Shown here: positions 4,321 to 5,409 of the stretch, one piece after another
How positions within the stretch are numbered: position 1 is the first letter of the stretch
Layout: each line of letters opens with the position of its first letter
Source: an uncultured Chloroflexota bacterium
GTDB lineage: Bacteria > Chloroflexota > Anaerolineae > B4-G1 > DUEL01
Length of the DNA: 5,409 bases
Reading direction: 5' to 3'
Assembly: GCA_937138275.1 (NCBI GenBank)
Contig: CAKZOY010000353.1
Span: 1-5,409 of the forward strand
The notes under the pieces: generated by a model
The model's input: only the letters and a program-made list of their open reading frames with translations
Database searches by the model: none
Told to the model about the DNA's origin: nothing
Position numbers and translations under genes: made by a program

Positions 4321-5145
4321 ATGACCGACGAACGCCAGGAGTTGACAATCGCTCTGGGACAGATGGACGTCCCGCCCGGGCAGCCGGAGCGGAATCTGCA
4401 GCGGGCGCAGGAGATGGCTGAGGAGGCCCGGCGGGCCGGAGCGGACTTCCTGCTCTTGCCGGAACTCTGGCTCCATGGCTACGACCTGGAGCGGGCCGCC
4501 GAGTGGGCCGCGCCCCTGGGGGAAGGGGGATTTGCCGAGATGGCCGAACTGGCGCGCCGGTTTGGCCTCCACCTCTGCGGCTCCCTGCTGGAGCGGCACG
4601 AGGGCGGCGTTTCCAACACTGCCGTCCTCTACGCCCCCGACGGTTCTCTTCTGGGAGCCTACCGCAAAGTCCACCTCTTCCGCCTGATGAACGAGCCGCT
4701 CTACCTGGCCCCGGGCGATCGGGCGGTGCTCTGCCCCACGCCCTGGGGACCGGTGGGGCTGGTCATCTGCTACGACCTGCGCTTTCCCGAACTGACCCGC
4801 GCCCTGGCGCTGGCGGGGGCCCGCCTCATTCTGGCGCCGGCCCAGTGGCCGATCCGGCGGCTGGAGGCGTGGCTGCTCCTTACCCGCGCGCGGGCGGTGG
4901 AGAACGAACTCTTCGTCGCCGCCTGCAACCGCGCCGGTGTGGATGGGGACGTGGTCTTTCCCGGCCGCTCCATGGTGGTGGACCCCTGGGGCCAAGCGCT
5001 GGTGGAGGGGGACGACCGGGAGCAGTTGCTGGTCGCCCATGCCAACCTGCGGGAAATCCCCAAAGCGCGCCGCTACCTGACCGTCTTTGAGGACCGGCGA
5101 CCGGAGGCGTATGAGCGGGTGGGGATGGGGACCTGGAAGCCTTGA
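4321..5145 (+). CDS. Nitrilase-superfamily carbon-nitrogen hydrolase
   Basis: This cytoplasmic enzyme hydrolyses a C-N bond, probably of an amide, through a Glu-Lys-Cys triad. The triad is visible: E48 in LLLPELWLHGY, K116 in YRKVHLF and C150 in LVICYDLRFPEL. The 274-residue length fits a single-domain member. The C-terminal sequence RYLTVFEDRRPEAY resembles the omega-amidase (Nit2/YafV/MtnU) branch, which deaminates alpha-ketoglutaramate-type products of transamination; that sub-assignment is an inference. I chose ATG 4321 because GGTGAT at 4311-4316, complementary to the 16S 3' tail, lies 4 nt upstream. The earlier GTG at 4300 falls inside the flanking repeat and would add seven residues. 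It stands alone, separated from the upstream gene by the inverted-repeat element, so it probably has its own promoter, which I could not locate. Confidence 0.93.
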   Translation: MTDERQELTIALGQMDVPPGQPERNLQRAQEMAEEARRAGADFLLLPELWLHGYDLERAAEWAAPLGEGGFAEMAELARRFGLHLCGSLLERHEGGVSNTAVLYAPDGSLLGAYRKVHLFRLMNEPLYLAPGDRAVLCPTPWGPVGLVICYDLRFPELTRALALAGARLILAPAQWPIRRLEAWLLLTRARAVENELFVAACNRAGVDGDVVFPGRSMVVDPWGQALVEGDDREQLLVAHANLREIPKARRYLTVFEDRRPEAYERVGMGTWKP

Positions 5146-5164
5146 CCGATTTCGGGGAGTGCGT

Positions 5165-5193
5165 TTGCCGGTTTCTCTATTCTGTGGTATATT
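5165..5193 (+). promoter_or_regulatory. Sigma70-type promoter with extended -10
   Basis: TTGCCG (5165-5170) and TATATT (5188-5193) are 17 bp apart, matching the consensus at four and five of six bases. TGG immediately before the -10 supplies an extended -10 (TGN). Transcription would begin near 5200 and give a ~44-nt leader for the AbrB-like frame at 5244. Confidence 0.5.
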
Positions 5194-5243
5194 AAAATTC
5201 GCTTGTTGAACTAATCTCTGAAAATCAGCTTAAGGTTGTACCA

Positions 5244-5372
5244 ATGAATCGGGTGTTTCAAGTATCACTGGATGAATCGGGGCGCATTCTCATCCCTGCA
5301 TCTCTGTGTGAGCATCTGCGTTTATCGCCGGGAATGGTAACTACGTTGACAATGGCAGATTCTAAATTATAA
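5244..5372 (+). pseudogene. AbrB/MazE-type antitoxin, short and probably truncated
   Basis: The 42-residue product opens like the swapped-hairpin AbrB DNA-binding domain of VapB/MazE-type antitoxins: VFQVSLDESGRILIPASL, then LSPGM. Such antitoxins bind their own promoter and neutralise a toxin encoded just downstream. Known relatives run to roughly 70-90 residues, with a further beta strand and a toxin-binding tail. Here a stop arrives just after the LSPGM turn. Two usually conserved positions also differ: Cys22 where Arg is common, and Arg26 where Gly is common. The +1 frame stays open from 5351 to the window edge and reads NDKLCVK, which looks like a plausible continuing strand, so a frameshift is possible. 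A start is supported by AAGG (5232-5235) 8 nt before the ATG. It could be a decayed remnant, a frameshifted gene, or a genuinely minimal domain. Confidence 0.6.
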
Positions 5373-5409
5373 TGACAAACTATGCGTTAAAAGTATAAAT
5401 GGTATAACC

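Noticed and set aside
4261..5040. 259-residue minus-strand open frame opposite the nitrilase gene
   Set aside because: The plus strand carries the full Glu-Lys-Cys triad; the minus frame is Gln/Gly/Pro-rich shadow sequence.
5146..5180. Terminator after the nitrilase gene
   Set aside because: Only a 4-bp ACCG/CGGT pairing with a long loop can be formed, and the T-rich stretch after it is broken by cytosines.

Overview
The window is GC-rich, chromosome-like bacterial DNA. Its style fits a Chloroflexota (Anaerolineae-like) genome, probably from a metagenome: short genes packed in 4-nt overlaps, separated by intergenic regions full of short tandem repeats and hairpin elements. The taxonomic guess is inference from repeat style and protein flavour; no marker gene settles it. 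The last ~230 bases are visibly more AT-rich than the rest.

Layout. Bases 1-525 hold no credible gene. They contain a three-copy mosaic repeat (+/-/+), a run of five small perfect hairpins, and two arrays of 7-bp repeats. Next comes a tight three-gene cluster on the + strand: greA (526-993, transcript cleavage factor), a class III PLP-dependent aminotransferase (990-2333) and a DegV/FakB fatty-acid-binding protein (2330-3172). Both junctions overlap by 4 nt (GTGA, ATGA), so the three are probably one translationally coupled operon. On the minus strand a small four-helix membrane protein (3572-3108) overlaps the degV 3' end tail-to-tail. It diverges from an unrecognised helical protein (3648-4088), and the short gap between their starts is almost filled by a third heptamer array. 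Bases 4089-4320 hold a 136-bp inverted-repeat element with internal hairpins, flanked by 10-bp purine/pyrimidine repeats. A nitrilase-superfamily amidohydrolase follows (4321-5145). The AT-rich right end carries a good sigma70-type promoter and a very short AbrB/MazE-like antitoxin reading frame that looks truncated.

The genes are mostly housekeeping or general metabolism; I see no defence or biosynthetic system. The most interesting material is intergenic. (1) Three heptamer arrays share one register (roughly ACG-N-R-A/C-Y), and two of them run directly into translation starts. (2) A double-hairpin motif occurs three times, and its copies differ by paired, compensatory substitutions that keep the stem. 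This points to a dispersed structured repeat family, possibly a MITE-like or REP-like element, or a structured RNA.
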